Source: an uncultured Clostridium sp. (GTDB lineage Bacteria > Bacillota > Clostridia > Lachnospirales > Lachnospiraceae). From it: a DNA stretch of 21,632 nt. Each line of letters opens with the position of its first letter. Position 1 is the first letter of the stretch. The translations under genes were made by a program, and so were the position numbers. Under the pieces are notes generated by a model, which saw nothing but the letters and a program-made list of their open reading frames with translations, did not search any database and had not been told where the DNA came from. The stretch covers positions 1-21,632 of the forward strand of contig CALHQJ010000052.1 of NCBI GenBank assembly GCA_938036545.1, written 5' to 3'. Of the stretch, positions 6,618 through 13,930 are shown in pieces.

Positions 6618-7979
6618 ATGAAGATGAAACGAGTAGTAGCACTTATGATGGCAGGGGTATTAGGGATAACAGCTTTAACAGGATGTTCAGGAGGACAGGA
6701 AGAAAAAAAGGTTACGGATACTTTGACGAACGAGGAATCAAACAAGAATGAAAATGAGAAAGAAGCAACAAATGGAGAAAAAATTGAGCTAACAATGATG
6801 GGCGGAGCCCATTTAGTTTCTGTGGCAGAAATTGTTTTAAGAGATTACTTAGAAGAGCACCCTAATATTAAAGTGAATTTTGAAAAGTATTCTTATGCAG
6901 AATATCCTACAAAAATGAAATTACAGCTTTCTAATAATGAAAGTACACCAGATATTATGATTATCCATGATTTATATACGCCGCAATTTGCTAAGGCTGG
7001 GTATTTAGAAGACTTATCTGACATGGTACAGGAGGGAGAGATTCTTCCTGTAACAACCCCTGCTACGGTTGATGGTAAGCTTTATGGTTTGCCTAATCAG
7101 GTAACAAATCAATATGTATATCTTTATCGTAAGGATATTTATGATCAGGAAGGACTTACGCCGCCAAAGACATTTGATGAATATTTTGAACAGGGATTGA
7201 AGTTAAAAGATAAGGGATATTATGTAGGAGCTTTTGATCCGGCAGATCCCAAATGTTATCTGGCTTTTAACTATTTTATTATGATGCTTGGAGGAGAAGT
7301 TTTAGATAATGAGGGTAATGTATCTTTAAATAAGGGAAAAGAGGCTCTTGAATTGATACAGAAATGCTTTGATGCTGGAATTTGGCATAACAGCCAGCTG
7401 GCAGAGAGTGAAGAATACTGGACGGCTTTTAATTCTGGACAGATTGCAGCTTTTCCGGCAGTAGGGGCTCATGCAGCATACTATGAGACGAATGTTGATC
7501 CAAATGGAGAGGGCGGTTATGGTCATTTGGCAATATCAGATCCTATGAAATTTTCAGATGATGGAAGAACGACTTTTATCAATAATACAGAATATTATGC
7601 AATAAATAAAAATACGAAATATATGGAAGAGGCAAAGGAAATTGTAAAGTACCTTGCACTTTCAGAAGAAGCAGCATTAAAGTTTTCAAATGTAAATGAA
7701 GATGGTGTTATGGCTCGGTTCGCTACGGGAAGTATGGCTGGTATCCAGGCGATTATTAATAGTGAATCAGAAGGTTGGAAAGCTTATGGCGGAGCGCCTA
7801 TAGTAAAGGAATTGTCAGAAATGCTTCTGAGAACGAATCCAGATATTCCTTATGTAGACGAGAGAAGTAATGAAATTAATACTGTGATTGCAGAAGTTAT
7901 AGGAGAAATGTTTTTAAATAAAGCTTATACCCCTGAAACTGCTATAGAAGAAATGAAAAAAAGAATTAATAATATTTAA
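6618..7979 (+). CDS. Sugar ABC transporter substrate-binding lipoprotein
   Basis: This 453-residue extracellular solute-binding protein of family 1 captures the sugar and delivers it to the two permeases encoded next. Its signal peptide (MKMKRVVALMMAGVLGITAL) ends in the lipobox LTGC, so it should be lipid-anchored to the outer face of the membrane. A Glu/Asn/Lys-rich linker of about 30 residues follows. The mature domain includes STPDIMIIHDLYTPQFAKAG and VDGKLYGLPNQVTNQYVYLYRKD, typical of maltose- and sucrose-type binding proteins. AAGGAGG precedes the ATG. The substrate cannot be read from sequence; the downstream GH13_18 gene suggests an alpha-glucoside. Confidence 0.92.
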   Translation: MKMKRVVALMMAGVLGITALTGCSGGQEEKKVTDTLTNEESNKNENEKEATNGEKIELTMMGGAHLVSVAEIVLRDYLEEHPNIKVNFEKYSYAEYPTKMKLQLSNNESTPDIMIIHDLYTPQFAKAGYLEDLSDMVQEGEILPVTTPATVDGKLYGLPNQVTNQYVYLYRKDIYDQEGLTPPKTFDEYFEQGLKLKDKGYYVGAFDPADPKCYLAFNYFIMMLGGEVLDNEGNVSLNKGKEALELIQKCFDAGIWHNSQLAESEEYWTAFNSGQIAAFPAVGAHAAYYETNVDPNGEGGYGHLAISDPMKFSDDGRTTFINNTEYYAINKNTKYMEEAKEIVKYLALSEEAALKFSNVNEDGVMARFATGSMAGIQAIINSESEGWKAYGGAPIVKELSEMLLRTNPDIPYVDERSNEINTVIAEVIGEMFLNKAYTPETAIEEMKKRINNI

Positions 7980-7993
7980 ACGGAGGGGATTCC

Positions 7994-8875
7994 TTGAAGC
8001 AGACATGGTTAGAAATTAAAAGGAACAGGCATTGTTATCTTTGGCTTATGCCGTTTTTTATAATTTTTGTATTGTTTTATCTGTATCCAGCAATTAGCGG
8101 CTTTTTTATTAGCTTAACGGATTATGATGGGTTAGGTGCTGTATCAAATGCTGCACAAGTTGGTTTGAAAAATTATGAAAAGATGTTTCGTGATGATAAG
8201 TTTTGGCTTTCTTTAAAAAATACCTTTGTACTTTGGCTATATATCGTGCCTGTTCGTACCTTTTTGGCATTGATTATGGCTGCCTTATTAAATTCTAACA
8301 AACTTTTTGGGAAAAAGATATACTCTGTTGTTGTGCTGCTGCCGTATGTTACGGCAGTAGCTGTAGTGGCAATTATATTCCGCATACTTTTAACAACAGA
8401 AGGTGGATTATTGAATGTCCTTTTAGGGCAGCAGATTGGTTGGTTAGATACAACAGCTCTTTCTAAAGTATCAGTAGCCATTATGAATATTTGGAGAATG
8501 GTAGGGTATTTTTCTTTAGTACTTCTTGCTGGAATGCAGAAGATTCCCAGTTCTGTATATGAGGCAGCAGCTATTGATGGTGCGGGAACTATGACTAGAT
8601 TTTTCAGAATAGTGATTCCGCTTATGGTTCCAGAAATATTTTTTGTAGTAATGATTTCAACGATTTGGATTTTCCAGAATGTAGGAGATGTTATGGTGCT
8701 GACCCAGGGAGGACCTTTAAATTCTTCTACCACATTAGTTTATTACATGTATCAAAATGCTTACGAATACTCTAAAATGGGATATGCAGCTGCAATTACC
8801 TATGTTTTGTTTGCCTTGTTGGCAGTAATTAGTATTTTCGTAGTCAAAGGCTATTATTCAAAGGTGGAGGAATAA
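7994..8875 (+). CDS. Sugar ABC transporter permease (MalF type)
   Basis: This 293-residue integral membrane protein is one half of the importer channel. About six hydrophobic segments are visible, beginning with LWLMPFFIIFVLFYLYPAISGFF. The cytoplasmic EAA loop (YEAAAIDGAGTMTRFFRIVIPLMVP) docks the ATPase. The start is TTG at 7994, supported by GGAGGGG upstream; no ATG is suitably placed. It follows the binding-protein gene by 14 bp and precedes the second permease by 3 bp. No ATPase gene lies in the operon, so a shared MsmK-type ATPase encoded elsewhere is expected. Confidence 0.92.
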   Translation: MKQTWLEIKRNRHCYLWLMPFFIIFVLFYLYPAISGFFISLTDYDGLGAVSNAAQVGLKNYEKMFRDDKFWLSLKNTFVLWLYIVPVRTFLALIMAALLNSNKLFGKKIYSVVVLLPYVTAVAVVAIIFRILLTTEGGLLNVLLGQQIGWLDTTALSKVSVAIMNIWRMVGYFSLVLLAGMQKIPSSVYEAAAIDGAGTMTRFFRIVIPLMVPEIFFVVMISTIWIFQNVGDVMVLTQGGPLNSSTTLVYYMYQNAYEYSKMGYAAAITYVLFALLAVISIFVVKGYYSKVEE

Positions 8876-8878
8876 GCA

Positions 8879-9724
8879 ATGATTAAAAATATAAAACATC
8901 ACCCATTTGAATCAATTATTTCCGTGATAGTTCTTTTTGCAGTAATTCTCATCACCTGTACACCTTTTGCTATGATGATTTTGGGAAGTTTTAAAGAAGA
9001 TTATGAGATCTTTTCGCTATCGCCTAAAATTTTTCCACAAAATGGTTTTCAAACAAAGATGTATGAATTACTATTTGAAAATTGGCCATTTTGGAGAAAT
9101 TTAGGAAACAGTTTTTTAGTGGCAGGATTTACAACGGCGTTAGCATGTTTTTTCTGCACTTTGTCAGGATATACTTTTGCAAAATATAAGTTCCCATTTA
9201 AGAATTTATTATTTTTGTTGGCATTGTCTTCTATGATGATTCCATTGGAGACACGCTTAGTACCTACCTATTTATTAATACGGAATATGGGAGGAGTGAA
9301 TAAACTCTGGTCCATGGTGATTCCTAATGCAGTTCCAGCTTTTGGAATTTTTATGATGCGGCAGTTTGCATCTGGTGCAGTTCCAAAAGAAACTATGGAA
9401 GCAGCAAGAATTGAAGGAGCTTCTGAGGGGCAAATTTTATGGAAAATAGGATTTCCTATGTTAAAACCAGCCATTGTGTCTCTTGCAATTCTAACATTTA
9501 TGAATGCATGGAATGAGTTTTTGTGGCCAATTATTATTACGACGAAGAAAGAGATGTTAACGGTAACAGCATTGCTCCGTTCTATTGGAGATGTTTCTAT
9601 GAATGGAAATTATGGAGTTCTTTTAGCGGCGGCAACATTGAGTGCACTTCCGATTATGATTGTATATTTGATTTGTCATAATCAAATGATAAACGGAATT
9701 TTGGAAGGCACAGGAAAGGAATAA
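8879..9724 (+). CDS. Sugar ABC transporter permease (MalG type)
   Basis: This 281-residue membrane protein pairs with the preceding permease. Hydrophobic segments include IISVIVLFAVILITCTPFA near the N-terminus. The EAA loop reads MEAARIEGASEGQILWKIGF, followed by PMLKPAIVSLAILTFMNAWN, characteristic of the MalG/LacG group. The ATG sits 3 bp after the previous stop with GGTGGAGG upstream, so the two permeases are translationally coupled. The phosphorylase gene follows after 7 bp. Confidence 0.92.
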   Translation: MIKNIKHHPFESIISVIVLFAVILITCTPFAMMILGSFKEDYEIFSLSPKIFPQNGFQTKMYELLFENWPFWRNLGNSFLVAGFTTALACFFCTLSGYTFAKYKFPFKNLLFLLALSSMMIPLETRLVPTYLLIRNMGGVNKLWSMVIPNAVPAFGIFMMRQFASGAVPKETMEAARIEGASEGQILWKIGFPMLKPAIVSLAILTFMNAWNEFLWPIIITTKKEMLTVTALLRSIGDVSMNGNYGVLLAAATLSALPIMIVYLICHNQMINGILEGTGKE

Positions 9725-9731
9725 CCAAAGA

Positions 9732-11141
9732 ATGAAAAATCAAATTGTATTAATCACTTATCCAGATAGTTTGGGGGGCAGTTTGAAAACATTAAAAAAT
9801 GTGTTAGACGTCTATTTGGAAAAGGCTGTAACAGGAGTTCATATACTTCCATTTTTTCCATCAACGGCAGATAGAGGATTTGCACCGGTTACCTATGATG
9901 AGGTCGATCCTGCTTTTGGGAATTGGGAAGATATTAAAGAGATAGAAAAGAAGCATCCGGTAGCGGCAGATTTTATGATTAATCATGTGTCTAGATATAG
10001 TATGTATTTTAAGGATTTTGTGGAGAAAAAAGATGCTTCAGTATATAAGAATTTGTTCATTCGATACAAAAATTTTTGGAGAGAAGGTGAGCCAACACAA
10101 GAACAAATTGATAAAATATTTAAGAGAAAACCCAAAGCACCTTATGAGGAGATTACATTTTTTGATGGCAGCAGAGAGAAAGTCTGGTGCACTTTTGGGT
10201 CGGATCAAATAGATTTAGATTTCCGGAGCGAAGACACAAAGCAATATATTCGCAGAACGCTTAATGGATTTGTGAAAAAGGGATTGAAAATGGTGAGGCT
10301 TGATGCATTTGCTTATACGACTAAAGTCGAAGATACCTCTTGTTTTTTTGTAGAACCATATATTTGGGATGTATTAGAATATTGTAAGGAAATTCTGGAT
10401 GAAGAAGGTGTAGAAATGCTGCCAGAACTCCATGGTCATTATTCCAGGCGCTTAATGTTGTCACAAAGGGGATATTGGGTTTATGACTTTGCCCTTCCAA
10501 TGTTGATTCTTTATAGTTTGTATTCGGGAGAGAGTAAACGTTTGGCTGATTGGATTCGAATTGCTCCGAAAAAACAATTTACGACGTTGGATACCCATGA
10601 CGGTATAGGCGTAATTGATGTTCAGGGGCTTATGACAGAGACAGAAATTCAATTTACGACAGACTATCTGTATCAGCATGGAGCGAACGTTAAGAGGGTT
10701 TATAACTCAGAAGAATATCAGAATATGGATATTTACCAGTTGAATTGCACGTACTATTCGGCTTTAGGAGATAATGATAAAGCCTATTTACTTGCAAGGG
10801 CGATTCAATTTTTTACTCCAGGCATTCCACAAGTTTATTATGTAGGAATGTTGTGTGGGAAGAATGACATTGAATGGCTAGAAAAAACCAAAGAAGGAAG
10901 AAGTATTAATCGTCATAACTATACAATGGATGAAATCCAAGAGGAAATGGAACGTCCAGTAGTAAAGAAGCTCTTGGAGTTGATGCGTTTTCGTAATGAG
11001 TCAAGAGCATTTGATGGTATTCATAGTGTGGAAAACAGTGGATCTAAGCTTAAAATTCGCTGGGAAAATGGAACGCATTTTGCAGAGTTAAATTGCGATT
11101 TAAAAAGTTATGAGTACGAAATAATGGCAAGTAAATATTAA
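9732..11141 (+). CDS. GH13_18 sucrose phosphorylase-type enzyme
   Basis: This 469-residue cytoplasmic glycoside phosphorylase uses phosphate to cleave an alpha-glucoside, classically sucrose to glucose-1-phosphate and fructose, saving ATP. Landmarks are VHILPFFPS, DFMINHVS, the nucleophile Asp191 in VRLDAF, acid/base Glu232 in LPELHGHY, transition-state Asp290 in TLDTHDGIGVID, and GRSINRHNY. The positions agree closely with those I recall for Bifidobacterium sucrose phosphorylase (D192, E232, D290). MDIYQLN (333-339) keeps the Tyr-Gln pair of the sucrose enzyme rather than the His expected in sucrose-6-phosphate phosphorylase. Glucosylglycerol or glucosylglycerate phosphorylase remain possible. 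It is the last operon gene; its stop codon overlaps that of the convergent alkyltransferase gene, and no clear terminator separates them. Confidence 0.88.
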   Translation: MKNQIVLITYPDSLGGSLKTLKNVLDVYLEKAVTGVHILPFFPSTADRGFAPVTYDEVDPAFGNWEDIKEIEKKHPVAADFMINHVSRYSMYFKDFVEKKDASVYKNLFIRYKNFWREGEPTQEQIDKIFKRKPKAPYEEITFFDGSREKVWCTFGSDQIDLDFRSEDTKQYIRRTLNGFVKKGLKMVRLDAFAYTTKVEDTSCFFVEPYIWDVLEYCKEILDEEGVEMLPELHGHYSRRLMLSQRGYWVYDFALPMLILYSLYSGESKRLADWIRIAPKKQFTTLDTHDGIGVIDVQGLMTETEIQFTTDYLYQHGANVKRVYNSEEYQNMDIYQLNCTYYSALGDNDKAYLLARAIQFFTPGIPQVYYVGMLCGKNDIEWLEKTKEGRSINRHNYTMDEIQEEMERPVVKKLLELMRFRNESRAFDGIHSVENSGSKLKIRWENGTHFAELNCDLKSYEYEIMASKY

Positions 11142-11647
11142 AGAAGCAGATTTGAATTTTTAGCTTCCAACTCCAGCAGTATCCGTTTTTTCTCTATCCC
11201 ACCGGCATATCCAGTCAAACTGCCATTTGCTCCGATAACCCGATGACAGGGTACAATGATAGACACAGGGTTACGTCCCACAGCGCCGCCGACAGCCTGG
11301 GCAGACATGCAGGCAAGTCCCTGTCTGGAAGCGAGTTCTTTTGCAATTGCGCCATAAGTAGTCGTTTCCCCATAGGGGATAGTACAGAGAATCTCCCAGA
11401 CCTGTCTTTGAAAGTCTGTTCCAACAAGATGAAGGGGAACAGAAACAGGGGGATTCTGTCCGGAAAAGTAGAGATCCAGCCAGCGTTTTGCAGTCTGAAA
11501 GACGGCCAGCTCTTTTTCTTCCAGTTCATTCTTTAAAGAACGGGCAAAATGTGTTTGTCCTTCCAGCCACAATCCGGTCAGTCCAATGGAGTCAGCTGCC
11601 AGAAGGATGGTTCCAAGGGGAGATTGGTAATGACTGATATACTGCAT
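11138..11647 (-). CDS. ogt: Methylated-DNA--protein-cysteine methyltransferase
   Basis: This 169-residue suicide DNA-repair protein takes the alkyl group from O6-alkylguanine onto its own cysteine. The active site is VPCHRV with Cys134. IPYGETTTYGAIA (90-102) and the DNA-binding AVGGAVGRNP (118-127) are standard, and the N-terminal domain is the short Ogt type. I choose ATG 11647 because GGAGGT lies at the right distance. The in-frame ATG at 11659 overlaps that ribosome site and has none of its own. The gene converges on the phosphorylase gene with overlapping stop codons (TTAA). Its composition is less AT-rich than the operon to its left. Confidence 0.95.
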   Translation of the reverse strand: MQYISHYQSPLGTILLAADSIGLTGLWLEGQTHFARSLKNELEEKELAVFQTAKRWLDLYFSGQNPPVSVPLHLVGTDFQRQVWEILCTIPYGETTTYGAIAKELASRQGLACMSAQAVGGAVGRNPVSIIVPCHRVIGANGSLTGYAGGIEKKRILLELEAKNSNLLL

Positions 11648-11768
11648 AGGTACCTCCATATGAATGTTATAGGGTTACAGATAGAATGGGCATGCTGCAA
11701 CATTATTTTATCACAAGTTTAGAAATGTGAGAATACTTTTTTGGGGATGTTATGGTATACTTATAGAA

Positions 11769-11798
11769 TTGATATGCTTTTAATAACCACATTCTAAT
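11769..11798 (+). promoter_or_regulatory. Possible promoter of the nucleotidyltransferase remnant
   Basis: TTGATA (11769-11774), 18 bp, TCTAAT (11793-11798) is a moderate sigma-A match 47 bp before the start codon. It is not distinguishable from chance in AT-rich DNA. Confidence 0.35.
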
Positions 11799-11845
11799 AA
11801 AACGAAAGTAGTCTGCATATGTTGTAATTAAAGGAGTTGAAAGAG

Positions 11846-12049
11846 ATGTGTACAAGAAATGAATTGGGTATAATATTGAAAGAGATAGTTCAGGCGTATC
11901 AAGCAGTATATGGGGCAGACATTGTGAAAATTATTTTGTATGGTTCTTATGCTAGAGGAGATTATCAAAAGGATTCAGATATAGATATAGTTGCTATTGT
12001 ACAGGGAAATAGAGAAGAGTTGAAGGCATATCAATTACAAACCCAGTAA
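11846..12049 (+). CDS. C-terminally truncated MNT-type nucleotidyltransferase (probable remnant)
   Basis: This 67-residue ORF holds the N-terminal half of a minimal nucleotidyltransferase domain: VKIILYGSYARGDYQKDSDIDIVAIV, with the GSxxRG loop and the DxD metal-binding pair. Full-length relatives run to about 100 or more residues and carry a third acidic residue on a later strand. Here the frame stops after AYQLQTQ, eight bases before the terminator stem of the convergent operon. AGGAG precedes ATG 11846 at good distance, so it may still be translated. Such proteins often pair with a HEPN partner in toxin-antitoxin modules, but no partner is visible. A deletion at the boundary of two genomic segments is the likely cause. 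Confidence 0.65.
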   Translation: MCTRNELGIILKEIVQAYQAVYGADIVKIILYGSYARGDYQKDSDIDIVAIVQGNREELKAYQLQTQ

Positions 12050-12050
12050 T

Positions 12051-12094
12051 AAAAACCTGCCCGTAACCATGGCGAAGCCAGTGATTGCGGGCAG
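12051..12094 (-). terminator. Terminator of the amidohydrolase/creatininase operon
   Basis: CTGCCCG (12057-12063) pairs with CGGGCAG (12088-12094), extended by three weaker pairs, with an inner TGGC-GAA-GCCA hairpin (12070-12080). On the minus strand GTTTTTATT follows the stem, a good U-tract, 13 bp past the stop codon of the last operon gene. Confidence 0.88.
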
Positions 12095-12106
12095 TATAAA
12101 ACAGAA

Positions 12107-12955
12107 CTATTTGCGAAGATTTTTCTGGAATGCGCTTGGCATCCAGGGATATGCTTCTTCGTTTTTGTTGTTGTAAGCTTCCAGGGAGCGCATCTGTTCT
12201 GCAATGTGAGGCAGATTCATGCGGTCAACAAGGGCTTCGATTAATTCCTGGCCTTCATCAGCCAGATGTTTACGGGTTTCTTCATCCGGAATGGCAGTGG
12301 TGCTCATGTGATCTTCCGGAGCGCCGAAGCAGTAGCCAATGGCAGCGCTCTGGTAAGCCAGGCCGAAAATGTCATCAAATTCTTTGCAGGTCTGAGGCTT
12401 TTGGTGGAAGTATTCCGTAGTCAGCGGCACGTCTTCCAAACGGTTCATAATCTGGTAAGCGCCTACGGTGATAGCGTGGAAGCTGTCCATGCTCTTAAAC
12501 AGGTCTCTGGCATTTTTCAGCATCTGCATGGTTAAATCCATGTAAAGGATGGGAACGCCGGTTTCATCAAAAAAGTCGCGTACCATAGGGCTGCAGGTCA
12601 TATGGGCAGGGCCATGGAAGCTGATGTAAATCTGGCGTTTGAAGCCCTGACGCAGCAGGCTGTGGGCAATGGCGCTTAAATAGTCAATCCCCTGACGGAT
12701 GGACACCTGAACGGTTCCTCTGCCAGTAGCAGTTGCACCGGCATAGAAATAAGGCAGTCCGGTCAGCACCAGTCCATTGCAGGCTTCTGCCATTTTAAGG
12801 GCGTAAGCCTCGCTGATTACGGTTTCGCTGTCTAACGGCATTCCGCCGTGCATTTCTACGGTTCCAACCGGAACAATAATAATATCATTTTCTTTTAAGT
12901 AGGCTTCTACCTCGCTGTTTAACATACGAGGCAGAATACGGGTACGAAGTTCCAT
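12107..12955 (-). CDS. Creatininase-family metal-dependent amidohydrolase
   Basis: This 282-residue cytoplasmic hydrolase is of the creatininase fold, whose members open cyclic amides or remove formyl groups. The signature VPVGTVEMHGGMPLDSET (28-45) supplies Glu34 and His36, positions that match metal ligands of classic creatininase, plus an Asp at 42. SFHGPAH (112-118) replaces the usual NGHGGN, and FHAITVGAYQIM and GAPEDHMSTTAI correspond to later active-site segments. The departures suggest a substrate other than creatinine. AAGGAG lies 7 bp before ATG 12955; the reading frame extends upstream into the previous gene but without a ribosome site. It is the last gene of a three-gene operon and ends at a strong terminator. 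Confidence 0.8.
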   Translation of the reverse strand: MELRTRILPRMLNSEVEAYLKENDIIIVPVGTVEMHGGMPLDSETVISEAYALKMAEACNGLVLTGLPYFYAGATATGRGTVQVSIRQGIDYLSAIAHSLLRQGFKRQIYISFHGPAHMTCSPMVRDFFDETGVPILYMDLTMQMLKNARDLFKSMDSFHAITVGAYQIMNRLEDVPLTTEYFHQKPQTCKEFDDIFGLAYQSAAIGYCFGAPEDHMSTTAIPDEETRKHLADEGQELIEALVDRMNLPHIAEQMRSLEAYNNKNEEAYPWMPSAFQKNLRK

Positions 12956-12992
12956 GTGTATTCTCCTTTCCACTACAGGGAGCAGGTTTTTA

Positions 12993-13862
12993 TTATAGTC
13001 CGAATATCCGTTTTGCATTTCTAAAACAGATATTTTCATAGGCTTCCCTGGTTAAGCTGCCAGATGAAACCTGTTCATCCAGCCACTGTCCAAGAGGAAA
13101 AATCATGTCTGTATTAACCATATCGGTGGCAAAAAACAGCCGTTTTGAGTATGTTTCTAAAAATTGCAATCCAAATTCCGGATCTCTCATAATGGCGCAG
13201 CCGGCGCTGTTGGCGCTTAAATCTCCATAAAGATTGGGATAGTCTGCAAATAATTGGGGAACCCGTCCGCCTGGAAGGACAGGGCCTTTGCCCCATTGAT
13301 TCCGGCCTTCTCTGTCAGTGGGGGCGTCCCCGCTCATTTCAATCCAGAAAGCCTGGCTGTGTCCGAGAAAACGGGTATTGGGATGGCGCTTTAAGCAGGC
13401 TTCCAGTAAGGGAAGGCCTGGATCGTCCGCAACGCCATAACTGTAGCCTGCTTCAGGACTCATGTGGAAGGTAACTGGGAGATCTAGTTTTCCGGCAGCA
13501 TCAAACATTGCATGGAGAAACGGATCATCCAGTCTGCGGTTTATGATGACTTCACCAACGCCGATGGCTCCTTTTTCTTTGCAGGCCAGAAGCCGAGCGT
13601 AGACGGTTTCTGGATTTCCATCATAATCCAGGTTGCACATCCAGGCATAATGGACTGGATCGGCGGCAGCAATGTTACAGTTTTCCTCATTGGAACCCAT
13701 AGGCATGAGAGAAGGGGTCTCTCCGCTGGACATTAACACTCCTTTGTCAATTCCCAGTTCTTTTAAATGGGGCAGCATTTCCTCATAACTGCTTATGAAT
13801 AGTTTATCACTTTTTGGAATAGAATGAAAACTTAAATGCAGGTGTAAATCAATTTTACCCAT
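12993..13862 (-). CDS. TIM-barrel amidohydrolase (amidohydrolase-related family)
   Basis: This 289-residue cytoplasmic hydrolase or decarboxylase belongs to the amidohydrolase superfamily. Metal-site motifs are IDLHLHLS (His7, His9), TFHMSPEAGYSYG (His133), LGHSQAFW (His168) and FATDMVN (Asp247); Glu104 in GVGEV lies near the site. This pattern fits the amidohydrolase-2 group, which includes lactonases and decarboxylases. GGAGG precedes the ATG. It lies between the transporter and creatininase-family genes, 37 bp before the latter, so the two hydrolases probably act in sequence on one imported compound. The substrate is unknown. Confidence 0.8.
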   Translation of the reverse strand: MGKIDLHLHLSFHSIPKSDKLFISSYEEMLPHLKELGIDKGVLMSSGETPSLMPMGSNEENCNIAAADPVHYAWMCNLDYDGNPETVYARLLACKEKGAIGVGEVIINRRLDDPFLHAMFDAAGKLDLPVTFHMSPEAGYSYGVADDPGLPLLEACLKRHPNTRFLGHSQAFWIEMSGDAPTDREGRNQWGKGPVLPGGRVPQLFADYPNLYGDLSANSAGCAIMRDPEFGLQFLETYSKRLFFATDMVNTDMIFPLGQWLDEQVSSGSLTREAYENICFRNAKRIFGL

Positions 13863-13875
13863 AGAAACCTCCTTG

Positions 13876-13926
13876 TTTGCCGGAACGAGTAGTTGTTTAC
13901 CGGAAAAAGTTATTTATTTGCCGGAA
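13876..13926. repeat. Triple direct repeat TTTRCCGGAA, 20/21-bp spacing
   Basis: TTTGCCGGAA (13876-13885), TTTACCGGAA (13896-13905) and TTTGCCGGAA (13917-13926) start 20 and 21 bp apart, two DNA turns. They fill the gap between the transporter stop and the amidohydrolase ribosome site. They could be protein-binding sites or RNA elements controlling the downstream genes. Confidence 0.7.
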
Positions 13927-13930
13927 GGAA

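Noticed and set aside
8173..8733. 186-codon minus-strand ORF opposite the first permease
   Set aside because: It is a shadow of a clear membrane-protein gene with an EAA motif, and has no family features of its own.
12956..13039. N-terminal extension of the creatininase-family gene into the upstream gene
   Set aside because: The extra residues look unrelated to the family and ATG 12955 has a good AAGGAG site.
13876..13926. Triple repeat as a CRISPR array
   Set aside because: The 10-bp repeats with about 10-bp gaps are far too short, and no cas gene is present.
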